DNA from: Macrostomum hystrix
Lineage: Eukaryota > Platyhelminthes > Macrostomidae
Reading direction: 5' to 3'
DNA: 64,000 bases
Assembly (NCBI GenBank): GCA_950097015.1
Contig: CATNEN010000001.1
Location: 26,751,001 to 26,815,000 of the forward strand
The notes under the pieces were generated by a model. That model saw only the letters and a list, made by a program, of their open reading frames with translations. It was not told the origin of the DNA and ran no database searches. Below, one piece after another: positions 1-10,134 of this stretch. Position numbers and translations under genes: made by a program. Within the stretch, counting starts at the first letter, position 1. Every line of letters starts with the position of its first letter.

Positions 1-281
1 CTGGAGGTTTTGAAGGTTCAGCAGCCAGTGAAGAGGCAGTTCTGCCCATTTCGCTGACTCCTGAGCACACACGCACACAGATACCATACGCAGGCACACG
101 CTCACACAGGTGTGTCCATCTGTCCTGACTTTCTCGTGGTTGGTTCACTGTGCCTTGGAGGTTGGCCCTCAAGGGCGTAAATTGCACAAGAAGCACCCAA
201 CCCCCCTGTCCGCGGATGTAGCCCAAATGAATGTGGCCTCGCCGTGGAATCGAGCTCAGGGACCTTGGTGCCGTCACTCAC
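1..281 (-). mobile_element. SINE-B copy 1, head replaced by a minisatellite
   Basis: The sequence runs parallel to the SINE-B copies near 8.4, 12.9, 17.6 and 27.4 kb: CA-rich body (gctgactcctgagcacac), then gtggcctcgcc and the tRNA-like B box (ggaatcgagctcagggacc) read on the minus strand. Where the A-box part of the head should follow, the 31-bp array begins instead. The other end is close to the window edge. Confidence 0.7.
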
Positions 282-1491
282 ACCCACAAATTGGAAAGCA
301 CTCGCCACTCACACCCACAAATTGGAAAGCACTCGCCACTCACACCCACAAATTGGAAAGCACTCGCCACTCACACCCACAAAGTGGAAAGCACTCGCCA
401 CTCACACCCACAAATTGGAAAGCACTCGCCACTCACACCCACAAATGGGAAAGCACTCGCCACTCACACCCACAAATGGGAAAGCACTCGCCACTCACAC
501 CCACAAATTGGAAAGCACTCGCCACTCACACCCACAAATTGGAAAGCACTCGCCACTCACACCCACAAATGGGAAAGCACTCGCCACTCACACCCACAAA
601 TTGGAAAGCACTCGCCACTCACACCCACAAATTGGAAAGCACTCGCCACTCACACCCACAAATTGGAAAGCACTCGCCACTCACACCCACAAATTGGAAA
701 GCACTCGCCACTCACACCCACAAATGGGAAAGCACTCGCCACTCACACCCACAAATTGGAAAGCACTCGCCACTCACACCCACAAATGGGAAAGCACTCG
801 CCACTCACACCCACAAATGGGAAAGCACTCGCCACTCACACCCACAAATGGGAAAGCACTCGCCACTCACACCCACAAATGGGAAAGCACTCGCCACTCA
901 CACCCACAAATGGGAAAGCACTCGCCACTCACACCCACAAATTGGAAAGCACTCGCCACTCACACCCACAAATTGGAAAGCACTCGCCACTCACACCCAC
1001 AAATGGGAAAGCACTCGCCACTCACACCCACAAAGTGGAAAGCACTCGCCACTCACACCCACAAATTGGAAAGCACTCGCCACTCACACCCACAAATGGG
1101 AAAGCACTCGCCACTCACACCCACAAATGGGAAAGCACTCGCCACTCACGCCCACAAATGGGAAAGCACTCGCCACTCACACCCACAAATGGGAAAGCAC
1201 TCGCCACTCACACCCACAAATGGGAAAGCACTCGCCACTCACACCCACAAATGGGAAAGCACTCGCCACTCACACCCACAAATGGGAAAGCACTCGCCAC
1301 TCACACCCACAAATGGGAAAGCACTCGCCACTCACGCCCACAAATGGGAAAGCACTCGCCACTCACACCCACAAATTGGAAAGCACTCGCCACTCACGCC
1401 CACAAATGGGAAAGCACTCGCCACTCACACCCACAAATGGGAAAGCACTCGCCACTCACACCCACAAATGGGAAAGCACTCGCCACTCAGA
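282..1491. repeat. 31-bp minisatellite, about 39 copies
   Basis: The unit starts cactcgccactcacaccc and continues with an A-rich part whose central bases vary (aaattgg, aaatggg or aaagtgg). Copies are otherwise almost identical, and the tggg variant dominates the right half. The unit has no stop in any plus-strand frame, so three overlapping frames of more than 430 codons stay open; they are artefacts. Confidence 0.97.
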
Positions 1492-2156
1492 CAGATATTT
1501 CTCTGGCTAGACAAAAGTTTGTTCTGTCATGCGGAAAATAGTTTCGATTTCTCTCATAGACTCAGTCGATACGAGTAGGAAAACAAAAGGTGAATAGTTA
1601 GCAAATTTCACGTACATGTATCATTGCATGGCGGTGGGACATTGCTTCTAAGTTGCCTCCTGAAGATGAAGACGAACCAAGTGCGTTCGATTGTCGCCTC
1701 AGTGTCGACTGTCATTGAAAGACTCAGCCGATACGCACGAGTTGTCTCACGCAGCAATGCATCCTATAATAATACAATGCAGATGGTACAAGTGAATTTG
1801 CAACTTTTGATTTCAAGCATCAGTGAGCTTCACTTTCCCCACTGGAGATTGGAGTACAAGGGAAACTAGTATAAGCACTCTTGCATGACTACTAAAGTAG
1901 CACTGTTTGATATTTAATACTATTTAATAAATACGTATCTGATGCGAGTAAAATTGTTTACTTTTGTTTTGCTACTTTATTTCATATAAATTCTGATTTA
2001 TTCTAAACACAGCATTGTCACGCGGGCCTACATACGACTGAATATGACTGAACACATTTGCATATTGTAGGATTTCAAAACGATCGACACACAAAACATG
2101 CCACTGAAAGTAGTAAGATGTGATAGAGAAAGTTTACTTACTGTAATTAATTATTA
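1492..2156. other. No recognised gene
   Basis: AT-rich single-copy sequence between the 31-bp array and SINE-A copy 1. Only an unconvincing 81-codon open frame at 1624-1869 is present. No RNA gene or transposon motif was seen. Confidence 0.5.
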
Positions 2157-2473
2157 TAATAATTAATAATAATAATTATTGATTACACCTGCCCCAATCG
2201 GGTCAGATGTGCAGCCGACAGCACAGCCGCAGCTAATGCGCGGTGCATCTGAAGGCTGCGTACAGCTGTTCAGTCCATGGACTGGGGGGACGCCACACCC
2301 ACCTTCAATTATCCCAGCTGATGCTGGTACCCATTCAACAGCTGGGTGAACTGAAGCAATGCAGAGTTAAGTGTCTTGCTAAAGGACACAAATTGTTTCA
2401 GTGGAGTCGGGAATCGAACCCCCGACCTTCAAGTCGTGAGTCCGACGCCCTAACCACTAGGCTACAACCTCTG
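2157..2473 (-). mobile_element. SINE-A copy 1 (tRNA-derived)
   Basis: On the minus strand it starts with a tRNA-like head (A box tagcctagtggtta, B box ggttcgattcc), continues with a body containing ctttagcaagacacttaac and cagctg, and ends in an ATT-type tail (2157-2185). It is nearly collinear with the plus-strand copy at 5996-6312. The head is a SINE promoter, not a free tRNA gene, because the same body and tail follow it in every copy. The next 300 bp (2474-2778) hold nothing recognised. Confidence 0.85.
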
Positions 2474-2778
2474 TATGTAATTAATTATTAAATCCAATAA
2501 ACACATTTTTTAGTTTTAGTAAGCTATGATATCTTAAAGCCATTTGTCATATGGCTAGGTCAAACATTTTGACCGGATCACAGTAAACTATGAGACTGAT
2601 TATTTCAAAGAATTAATTGTTCAGTCTTTGTTAAAAATCAATAGTACTGGTTTCATTGCTAGGAGATTCGCCAGCGTTAACATTTGTCCAATTTGGGAGT
2701 ACGAGACATTCCCCGAATGATCTTTCCATGCAGCGAGGTTCTCCAGCAGCAAAGCTTTGACTGTATGCTGAAATCTTC

Positions 2779-3940
2779 GTGTGAGAAGCTCGGTGTGAGA
2801 AGCTCGGTGTGAGAAGCTCGGTGTGAGAAGCTCGGTGTGAGAAGCTCAGTGTGAGAAGCTCGGTGTGAGAAGCTCGGTGTGAGAAGCTCGGTGTGAGAAG
2901 CTCGGTGTGAGAAGCTCGGTGTGAGAAGCTCGGTGTGAGAAGCTCGGTGTGAGAAGCTCGGTGTGAGAAGCTCGGTGTGAGAAGCTCGGTGTGAGAAGCT
3001 CGGTGTGAGAAGCTCGGTGTGAGAAGCTCGGTGTGAGAAGCTCGGTGTGAGAAGCTCGGTGTGAGAAGCTCGGTGTGAGAAGCTCGGTGTGAGAAGCTCG
3101 GTGTGAGAAGCTCGGTGCAAGAACCTCGGTGTGAGAAGCTCGGTGTGAGAAGCTCGGTGCGAGAAGCTCGGTGTGAGAAGCTCGGTGCGAGAAGCTCGGT
3201 GTGAGAAGCTCGGTGCGAGAAGCTCGGTGTGAGAAGCTCGGTGTGAGAAGCTCGGTGCGAGAAGCTCGGTGTGAGAAGCTCGGTGCAAGAACCTCGGTGT
3301 GAGAAGCTCGGTGTGAGAAGTTCTGTGTGAGAAGCTCGGTGTGAGAAGCTCGGTGTGAGAAGCTCGGTGTGAGAAGCTCGGTGTGAGAAGCTCGGTGTGA
3401 GAAGCTCGGTGTGAGAAGCTCGGTGTGAGAAGCTCGGTGTGAGAAGCTCGGTGTGAGAAGCTCGGTGTGAGAAGCTCGGTGTGAGAAGCTCGGTGTGAGA
3501 ACCTCGGTGTGAGAAGCTCGGTGTGAGAAGTTCTGTGTGAGAAGCTCGGTGTGAGAAGCTCGGTGTGAGAAGCTCGGTGTGAGAAGCTCGGTGTGAGAAG
3601 CTCGGTGTGAGAAGCTCGGTGCGAGAAGCTCGGTGTGAGAAGCTCGGTGTGAGAAGCTCGGTGCGAGAAGCTCGGTGTGAGAAGCTCGGTGCAAGAACCT
3701 CGGTGTGAGAAGCTCGGTGTGAGAAGTTCTGTGTGAGAAGCTCGGTGTGAGAAGCTCGGTGTGAGAAGCTCGGTGTGAGAAGCTCGGTGTGAGAAGCTCG
3801 GTGTGAGAAGCTCGGTGTGAGAAGCTCGGTGTGAGAAGCTCGGTGTGAGAAGCTCGGTGTGAGAAGTTCTGTGTGAGAAGCTCGGTGTGGGAAGCTCGGT
3901 GTGAGAAGCTCGGTGAGAGAAGCTCGGTAGGAAAAGCTCG
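2779..3940. repeat. 14-bp minisatellite, about 82 copies, with higher-order pattern
   Basis: The unit is gtgtgagaagctcg. Variant units (gcgagaag, gcaagaacctc, gttctgtg) recur in the same order near 3118, 3284, 3498 and 3690, which points to block duplication of several units at once. Three 14-bp units make 42 bp, so minus-strand frames stay open across it; these are not genes. It lies just 3' of the PAN/lectin gene that ends at 4022. Confidence 0.97.
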
Positions 3941-4021
3941 GCGGGGAGAGGTCCTGCGGGCAAAACTCGAACGGAAAATCTTATAGACCCGTCCAAGTGA
4001 GAAGCATCACGCAAACGCAAG

Positions 4022-4816
4022 TCAGTTGAATGGTGACAGACACTCGCTGTAGCTCCCAGCTGCCAAATTATAGTTCTCAGTCGGCACATCGATGAAATTC
4101 TTCAAATTGTCAAACGCTACTCGATCCTCAACTCTATTGCTGCCGCCTCCATTGTTGGGCTCTCCACTGCTCCACAGTCCGGATGAGATGTTCAGGCCGC
4201 AGCTGACCCACTGCCAGCCTCCCGATGGCTCCGGACTGCCCGGAAGCTGCCAGCCGCCCAGAAAAATAGCAGAGAAGCCAGTTCCACCAGAAACTTTGTT
4301 GGCTACCATCTGGCCCACATTCTGCATCTCACTGCCATCCGTCACATCCGCCATGATGACGAGTCCAGGCTCCGCATCGCACATGGCCTTGCAGCTTGTC
4401 CAGTTACCAACGCAGCTCATGAACTTGTACTTGACGCCGCAAGAGTCGCTCGCGTATCCGGCAGGACACAGAGCTCCGGGCGGCAGTCCTGACTGCTGCT
4501 TCACAAACAGTTGTCCTGTGCGGCTGCAGCCGCAGTCTCTCACGCTCTTGCTGCACCTGTCGAACACGAACAGCTTGCACGGACCGTCGGCCATGGAGAA
4601 GGCCTGACATTGCTGTCTGCTGCTGCACAGACTCGAGCACTCAATGTTCGAGGTAGCCTCGGCGTAGGTCTCGACGAACTGAGCGTTGATGCACAGCAGC
4701 CCGTTGATTCTGTAGTAGAAGCTGGCAGAGCTCGCCAGAGACAGTGCCAGCGACACCAACACCAAGAGAAGTCGCAGGTTCCTGACTGCTGTCAGACTGT
4801 CGTGCAGGCAAGGCAT
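4022..4816 (-). CDS. Secreted PAN/C-type-lectin-like protein, copy 1
   Basis: Single-exon frame of 264 aa from ATG 4816 (the frame is open up to an ATG at 4909). The 4816 start is preferred because it directly precedes a hydrophobic signal peptide (LLLVLVSLALSLASSAS). After it comes a cysteine-rich PAN/apple-like segment (IECSSLC..RQQCQAFS..GPCKLF), then a C-type-lectin-like domain starting near LCPAGY, with the GWQWVSCG core and the sugar/calcium motif EPNN followed by ED. The EPN triplet is typical of mannose-type ligand sites in this superfamily; ligand preference here is inference. Two related copies and a fragment follow within 6 kb, in mixed orientation. Likely extracellular, possibly mucus, adhesive or defence related. 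Neither an upstream intron nor a polyadenylation signal is evident. Confidence 0.75.
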   Translation of the reverse strand: MPCLHDSLTAVRNLRLLLVLVSLALSLASSASFYYRINGLLCINAQFVETYAEATSNIECSSLCSSRQQCQAFSMADGPCKLFVFDRCSKSVRDCGCSRTGQLFVKQQSGLPPGALCPAGYASDSCGVKYKFMSCVGNWTSCKAMCDAEPGLVIMADVTDGSEMQNVGQMVANKVSGGTGFSAIFLGGWQLPGSPEPSGGWQWVSCGLNISSGLWSSGEPNNGGGSNRVEDRVAFDNLKNFIDVPTENYNLAAGSYSECLSPFN

Positions 4817-5185
4817 GTCCAGTTCTAGCCTTAACTGACACAATTCTTGCCAAAGCTTTGTTCTTTCTATTGATACATCATTGAAAGCTATCGTTCTCCT
4901 GATTGGCATTCACTTAGGCTCTCGTGCACGCCTAGCAAGCTTTTCACCTTTGTTCCATGTCAGCCAATCAAATTTAGTCTGTCGAAACTGCAAAGAAGAT
5001 CTGCATTTTAAATTAGTCGCAGACACTTGAAATTATATTTAAAGCCTAAAGCGCTCATTTATTGTAAGCTTTGAAGGGCCTAGGGCCCAGGATTCGGCAA
5101 TCTAGGTCCACGGTCCAGATGTGGCCCTTGAAGCTCCGAAATCCGGCCCGTTGCCACTACCGACGCCAACAGTATCCTGTGTGTC
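4817..5185. other. Upstream region of PAN/lectin copy 1
   Basis: Presumed 5' flank and promoter region of the minus-strand gene. The reading frame stays open to 4909 without domain content. No clear TATA box or splice acceptor was identified. Confidence 0.4.
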
Positions 5186-5405
5186 TCATCTCTCCCCTTC
5201 TCTCATCTCTCCCGTGTCTTATCTCTCCCGTGTCTCATCTCTCCCGTGTCTCATCTCTCCCGTGTCTCATCTCTCCCATGTCTCATCTCTCCCATGTCTC
5301 ATCTCTCCCGTGTCTCATCTCTCCCGTGTCTCATCTCTCCCGTGTCTCATCTCTCCCATGTCTCATCTCTCCTGTGTCTCATCTCTCCCGTGTCTCATCT
5401 CTCCA
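5186..5405. repeat. 16-bp minisatellite, about 13 copies
   Basis: The unit is tctcatctctcccgtg with a g/a variant (cccatg). It is pyrimidine-rich on the plus strand. The serine/proline/leucine open frames across it are repeat artefacts. Confidence 0.93.
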
Positions 5406-5995
5406 CCATCATATTTCTACAGTCAATACGGTCCGCTGTCGTCTTTTAGGTTCTCTCTTTGTCCCGCTAGCTAATGACTTTGCCGACCCGTGGTAAGAAA
5501 ATATTTTCTTTCCAAGCCAGTGAACTTAGAAATCCTGCGATTGTTTAGCGGACACTGTACTCCAGACTTGAGCACAATCAATCTCATTCTATTTTAGCTG
5601 CTTGCATTAGTCAAGCCTGATCGTGAGTAAAACAAACAATTAAGCACATGCATTAATGTCGACTCGGTTGCTAAGGATACTGAATTTAATTCTAAGCAGC
5701 GGAGAAACTGGATGTCTGTAGCGCACTGAGCAAACAGAGTTGAAAATTTAGCAAATGCAAACAGAATAGAGAAGTTTTCTGGGTAGATCCATACGAGAGG
5801 CTACTAAAGCATGAATTGCATTTTAACAGTTTCCCGATTGCAAAGAAATCGAAATTCTTTAGACAGATTCTTTTAAATTTGTTAATTTTCAGGTAACTTT
5901 AAAATACACTTCAACGCATTTTCAATGCATAAGAATTTACTATGTTTATTTGCGAGTGTGTAGAAATACATTGTGTAGAACCACTACTACCACTA
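5406..5995. other. No recognised gene
   Basis: Single-copy AT-rich DNA. At 5957-5980 it contains two diverged units (gtgtagaaatacatt) of the 15-bp array that expands on the far side of the adjoining SINE. Confidence 0.5.
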
Positions 5996-6312
5996 GAGGT
6001 TGTAGCCTAGTGGTTAGGGCGTCGGACTCACGACTTGAAGGTCGGGGGTTCGATTCCCGACTCCACTGAAACAATTTGTGTCCTTTAGCAAGATACTTAA
6101 CTCTGCATTGCTTCAGTTCACCCAGCTGTTAAATGGGTCCCAGCATCAGCTGGGATAATTGAAGGTGGGTGTGGCGTCCCCCCAGTCCATGGACTGAACA
6201 GCTGTACGCAGCCTTCAGATGCGCCGCGCAATAGCTGCGGCTGTGCTGTCGGCTGCACATCTGGCCCGATTGGGGCAGGTGTAATCAATTATTATTATTA
6301 CAATTATTAATT
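5996..6312 (+). mobile_element. SINE-A copy 2, best preserved
   Basis: The tRNA-like head begins ggttgtagcctagtggttag, with B box ggttcgattcc near 6050. The body contains gtcctttagcaagatactt and cacccagctgttaaatggg, then a GC-rich 3' part (gcagccttcagatgcgcc), then an ATT tail. This copy defines the family: head of about 70 bp, body of about 220 bp, tail. Copies 1 and 4 (minus) and 3 (plus) align along the whole length. Confidence 0.88.
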
Positions 6313-6655
6313 GTGTAGGAATACATTGTGTAGGATTATATTGTGTAGGATTACATTGTGTAGGATTACATTGTGTAGGATTACATTGTGTAGGAATACA
6401 TTGTGTAGGATTACATTGTGTAGGATTACATTGTGTAGGAATACATTGTGTAGGATTACATTGTGTAGGATTACATTGTGTAGGAATACATTGTGTAGGA
6501 ATACATTGTGTAGGAATATATTGTGTAGGAATACATTGTGTAGGAATACATTGTGTAGGAATACATTGTGTAGGAATACATTGTGTAGGAATACATTGTG
6601 TAGGAATACATTGTGTAGGAATACATTGTGTAGGAATACATTGTGTAGGAATGCC
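6313..6655. repeat. 15-bp minisatellite, about 23 copies
   Basis: The unit is attgtgtaggaatac, with a second type carrying gattac in place of aatac; gattac units dominate the left half and aatac the right. It starts immediately after the SINE-A copy 2 tail. The 15-bp period keeps frames open on both strands; these are not genes. Confidence 0.96.
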
Positions 6656-6814
6656 TGATGCAAATACAAATTTTATTTCTGCATCTCTCTCGACGTCGAA
6701 TGGCAACATGCCGTTCTAGCAAGCAGTTAGCAATGGGTAGCGCGAAGTTTCTATCCTCTTTCTGAGAAAAGCCTCCTGAAAGCGTTCTCTAGACATTTCC
6801 AATGTCTGAATTAT

Positions 6815-7559
6815 TCTAGACTTAGTCCCAAGACCGTCAGGAGCCTGCGACTTCTCTTGGTGTTGATGTCGGTGGCGCTGTCGCTGGCGAGCTCTGCCAG
6901 CTTCTACTACAGAATCAACGGGCTGCTGTGCATCAACGCTCAGTTCGTCGAGACCCACGCCGAGGCTACCTCTAACATTGAGTGCTCGAGTCTGTGCAGC
7001 AGCAGACAGCAATGTCAGGCCTTCTCCATGGCCGACGGTCCGTGTCAGCTGTTTGCATTCGACAGGTGCAGCAAGAGCGTGAGAGACTGCGGCTGCAGCC
7101 GCACAGGACAGCTGTTTGTGAAGCAGCAGTCAGGACTGCCGCCCGGAGCTCTGTGTCCTGCCGGATACGCGAATGACTCTTGCGGTGTCAAGTACAAGTT
7201 CATGAGCTGCGTTGGTAACTGGACAAGCTGCAAGGCCATGTGCGATGCGGAGCCTGGACTCGTCATCATGGCGGATGTGACGGATGGCAGTGAGATGGAG
7301 AGGCTTGGGCTGATGGCTGTCAACGATGTAGGCATTCGTACATCTTCAGGGCCAGTCTCTGGTTTTTATTCCATCTATCTGGGCGGCTGGCAGCTTCCGG
7401 GCAGTCCGGAGCCATCGGGAGGCTGGCAGTGGGTCAGCTGCGGCCTGAGCATCTTGACCGGACTGTGGAACATCAGAGAGTCCTCCAATGGCGCAGGCGC
7501 ATTGGATCGTATCGCAATAAATTATGGAAAGCATCTCATATATCATAAGCTGCTCAAGA
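6815..7559 (+). pseudogene. PAN/C-type-lectin-like copy 2, decayed
   Basis: Homologous to copies 1 and 3 from the signal peptide (LLLVLMSVALSLASSAS) through the PAN-like segment and the lectin core (GWQWVSCG). Three lesions are visible. In frame, the only ATG near the start (6866) lies inside the signal-peptide core, so the normal initiator seems lost. The EPNN ligand motif is replaced by ESSN. The 3' end is cut off near 7559 by SINE-A copy 3, and the frame then runs into the SINE. The homologous core is otherwise open, so decay is recent or the region is still partly constrained. Confidence 0.7.
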
Positions 7560-7560
7560 G

Positions 7561-7841
7561 GGGTTGTAGCTTAGAGGTTATAGCATCGCAGTCCCGACTT
7601 GAAGGTGGGGGTTCGATTCCCGACTCCACTAGAGCAATTTGTGTCTTTAGCGAGACACCTGACTGGCTTCAGTTCAACCAGCTGTTGAACCGGCATCATC
7701 TAAGGTAATTAAGGGTGGGTGTGGCGTCCCCTAGTTTACGGGCTTGATAGTCGTACGCAGCCTTCAGATGCGCCGCGCAATAGCTACATAGCAACACATC
7801 TCGCCAAATCGGGACAGTTGTAATAAATTATTATTATTATC
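7561..7841 (+). mobile_element. SINE-A copy 3, diverged
   Basis: Head gggttgtagcttagaggtta, B box ggttcgattcc, a shortened body with tttagcgagacacctga and cagctgttgaac, 3' part gcagccttcagatgcgccgc, and an ATT tail ending near 7841. It is more diverged than copy 2 and separates two lectin-derived fragments. Confidence 0.82.
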
Positions 7842-8075
7842 ATGAGCGGCGTTGGTAACTGGTCAAGCTGCAAGGCCATGTGCGATGCGGTGCCTGGACT
7901 CGTCATCATGGCGGATGTGACGAATAACAGTAGGATTCAGAATGTGGGCCAGATGGTAGCCGACAAGGTGTCTGGTTCCTGGGTGGCTGGCAGCTTCCGG
8001 GCAGTCCGGAGCCATCGGGAGGCTGGCAGTGGGTCAGCTGCGGCCTGAACATCTCATCTAGACTGTGGAATATCG
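7842..8075 (+). pseudogene. PAN/C-type-lectin-like fragment (copy 4)
   Basis: It begins abruptly at the SINE tail with sequence equal to the middle of the lectin-like domain (VGNWSSCKAMCDA.PGLVIMADVT). It then loses about 30 bp before the GWQ core, shifting frame, and fades out after NISS.LW. It repeats a part already present in copy 2, so it is not simply the displaced end of copy 2. Its NVGQMVADKVSG stretch is closer to copy 1. No start or complete domain is present. Nothing was recognised from 8076 to 8427. Confidence 0.7.
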
Positions 8076-8427
8076 ACGATAGAGCTGAAGGCGTTCTTGG
8101 AAATCTGGACAACAAATTGCGAACTCGCAGGCTGGGGCTACTGCCTGTTTTATTTCGTGTGACTTCTGAGAGGAATTTTCTTCCGAAGGTAAAACGGCGA
8201 ATATTTAGCTTTAATCTGATGTGAATATTAATCCACCACTTTTGCGTACCTGCAGTAGTGATGAAGGGTGTGAAGCTAATATTTGTATCAAGGAGAAAAT
8301 CCTTTGAATTAAGCAATTAAAAATGTTTAATAAACAAGCAGTGGCTATCTGTTGGCTGTTTGAATGTGTAGCAACATGATTTACAGGGTCTTAAAAGACA
8401 GTAATAATAAAATAGTACGGCTGTGGG

Positions 8428-8748
8428 CAATGGCGCATCATTTGTTGACTCTAGACCCAGCCAGCGATGAGTCAATTCTGCCCATTTCGCTGACTCCTGA
8501 GCACACACGCACACAGATACTGTAAGCAGGCACACGCTCACACAGGTGTGTACATCTGCCCTGACTTTCTCATCGTCAGGCAGTGTACACTCTCACTGTG
8601 CCTTGGAGGTTGGCCCTCAATTGCGTAAATTGCATGACAAGCCCCCAAGCCTTCTCTCCGCGCCAAATTAAAGTGGCCTCGCCGCGGAATCGAGCTCAGG
8701 GACCTTACGCGAGTGGAAACGCGTTAACCACTCTGCCACTCACCCGAC
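8428..8748 (-). mobile_element. SINE-B copy 2
   Basis: Read on the minus strand: head with A box gtggcagagtggttaacg and B box gagctcgattcc, then gccactttaatttgg, a body ending in the hexanucleotide-rich CA region (gtgtgcgtgtgtgctcagg), and a run toward gatgcgccattgc. Collinear with copies at 1-281, 12870-13175, 17568-17891 and 27347-27690. Confidence 0.85.
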
Positions 8749-9334
8749 ATCCCGGGTCTTTGTCTTCATTTGCATTTGACGAGTTCATGTGGTTTGTTGA
8801 CTTGGTCTTTTGACCTTCCTGAGGATTCTCCAGTGGCAACTGTTGGCTAATTAAGAGCAGAACATTGGAATGGGGTCCACCGATAATGGAGAATTTTTTG
8901 ACTAGTTGCGTGGATTTTATTCATACGTGTGTTTCAGGTAATACATCGTTACATCGTTAAGAATTAGCGAAAATTATTAAAACTAGTCGTAGGCAAGAGA
9001 GTCAGGGCGCGCTCTATGAAGTGTTCGTAAAATAAGTTTGACATTAGCTCCTATCTCGGCAGTGTGATTTTCAGTCCTTTAGTTTCAGCTAACGGATGCA
9101 CTAGCTTTATAGTGCGCGCCCAAGAGTGCGTTAGAAAAAGAAAAAGAGTGCGTTAAGTGATGAGCACATCGTAATAAGCAAGGTAAACATTGGGTCATGC
9201 TGGCGCACTCACAGATAATCGATAATTTTTATGTTAATAAATTGTATGTCACATAAGAAGCTTATGTTCAATGTTTATATCGTTATTGTCGTTCTGCACA
9301 AGGTCGCTTGCCACGCTAGCATTAATCTTGCCAG
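8749..9334. other. No recognised gene
   Basis: AT-rich DNA between SINE-B copy 2 and the 3' end of PAN/lectin copy 3. No repeat array or coding segment was recognised. Confidence 0.45.
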
Positions 9335-10134
9335 TCAGACAAAAGGTGACAGGCACTCGCAGTAGCCTCCGGCTGCGAAATTGTAGTTGTCTGTCTGCAA
9401 GTCGATGAATTTTTTGAATAGTCGACAGCAGCTCGATTCTCTTTGCCACCGCCATTGTTGGGCTCTCCGCTGCTCCACAGTTCAGATGAAATGTTCAGGC
9501 CGCAGCTGACCCACTGCCAGCCTCCCGATGGCTCCTGACTGCCCAGAAGCTGCCAGCCGCCCAGATAAACTGAATAATATCCCGTTATATGAGGATTTCC
9601 AATTTGGCTCGCAACAATTGGCCCAACAATCTGCATCTCACTGCCATCCGTCACATCCGCCATGATGACGAGTCCAGGCTCCGCATCGCACATGGCCTTG
9701 CAGCTTGTCCAGTTACCAACGCAGCTCATGAACTTGTACTTGACGCCGCAAGAGTCATTCGCGTATCCGGCAGGACACAGAGCTCCGGGCGGCAGTCCTG
9801 ACTGCTGCTTCACAAACAGCTGTCCTGTGCGGCTGCAGCCGCAGTCTCTCACGCTCTTGCTGCACCTGTCGAACACGAACAGCTTGCACGGACCGTCGGA
9901 CATGGAGAAGGCCTGACATTGCTGTCTGCTGCTGCACAGACTCGAGCACTTCATGCTGGACTTGGCCTCGGCGTGGGTCTCGACGAACTGAGCGTTGATG
10001 CACAGCAGCCCGTTGATTCTGTAGTAGAAGCTGGCAGAGCTCGCCAGAGACAGCGCCAGCGACATCAACACCAAGAGAAGTCGCAGGCTTTTGACAGCTC
10101 TGAGAGTTCTCATCGCGCAACGATTTTTTTTCAA
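9322..10134 (-). CDS. Secreted PAN/C-type-lectin-like protein, copy 3 (3' frameshift)
   Basis: Single-exon frame of 270 aa from ATG 10134 (an internal ATG at 10110 also precedes the signal peptide LLLVLMSLALSLASSAS). PAN-like segment with the same cysteines as copy 1, then the lectin-like domain with GWQWVSCG and EPNNGGG. Around 9408-9415, in a run of A then T, one base is missing relative to copy 1. The native frame therefore leaves the family C terminus and stops at 9322; in the shifted frame the family ending (SECLSP-like, here CECLSPF) continues to a stop at 9335. This is either a real lesion in a young pseudogene or a homopolymer sequencing error. Everything before the shift is intact, so the gene may still be functional. 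Confidence 0.65.
   Translation of the reverse strand: MKKNRCAMRTLRAVKSLRLLLVLMSLALSLASSASFYYRINGLLCINAQFVETHAEAKSSMKCSSLCSSRQQCQAFSMSDGPCKLFVFDRCSKSVRDCGCSRTGQLFVKQQSGLPPGALCPAGYANDSCGVKYKFMSCVGNWTSCKAMCDAEPGLVIMADVTDGSEMQIVGPIVASQIGNPHITGYYSVYLGGWQLLGSQEPSGGWQWVSCGLNISSELWSSGEPNNGGGKENRAAVDYSKNSSTCRQTTTISQPEATASACHLLSDWQD

Noticed and set aside
110-1578. Three overlapping plus-strand frames of 436-466 codons
   Set aside because: They are simply the stop-free 31-bp array read in three frames; no single frame is favoured and no domain exists outside the repeat.
2677-4089. Minus-strand 470-codon frame rich in SHTELLTPSF
   Set aside because: Produced by the 14-bp array (42-bp, 14-residue period). 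It also overlaps the real PAN/lectin gene in another frame.
6000-6068. Functional tRNA genes at the SINE heads (also near 2400, 8710, 12390, 27350)
   Set aside because: Each tRNA-like part is followed by the same family body and tail, and the acceptor stems are not convincingly paired.
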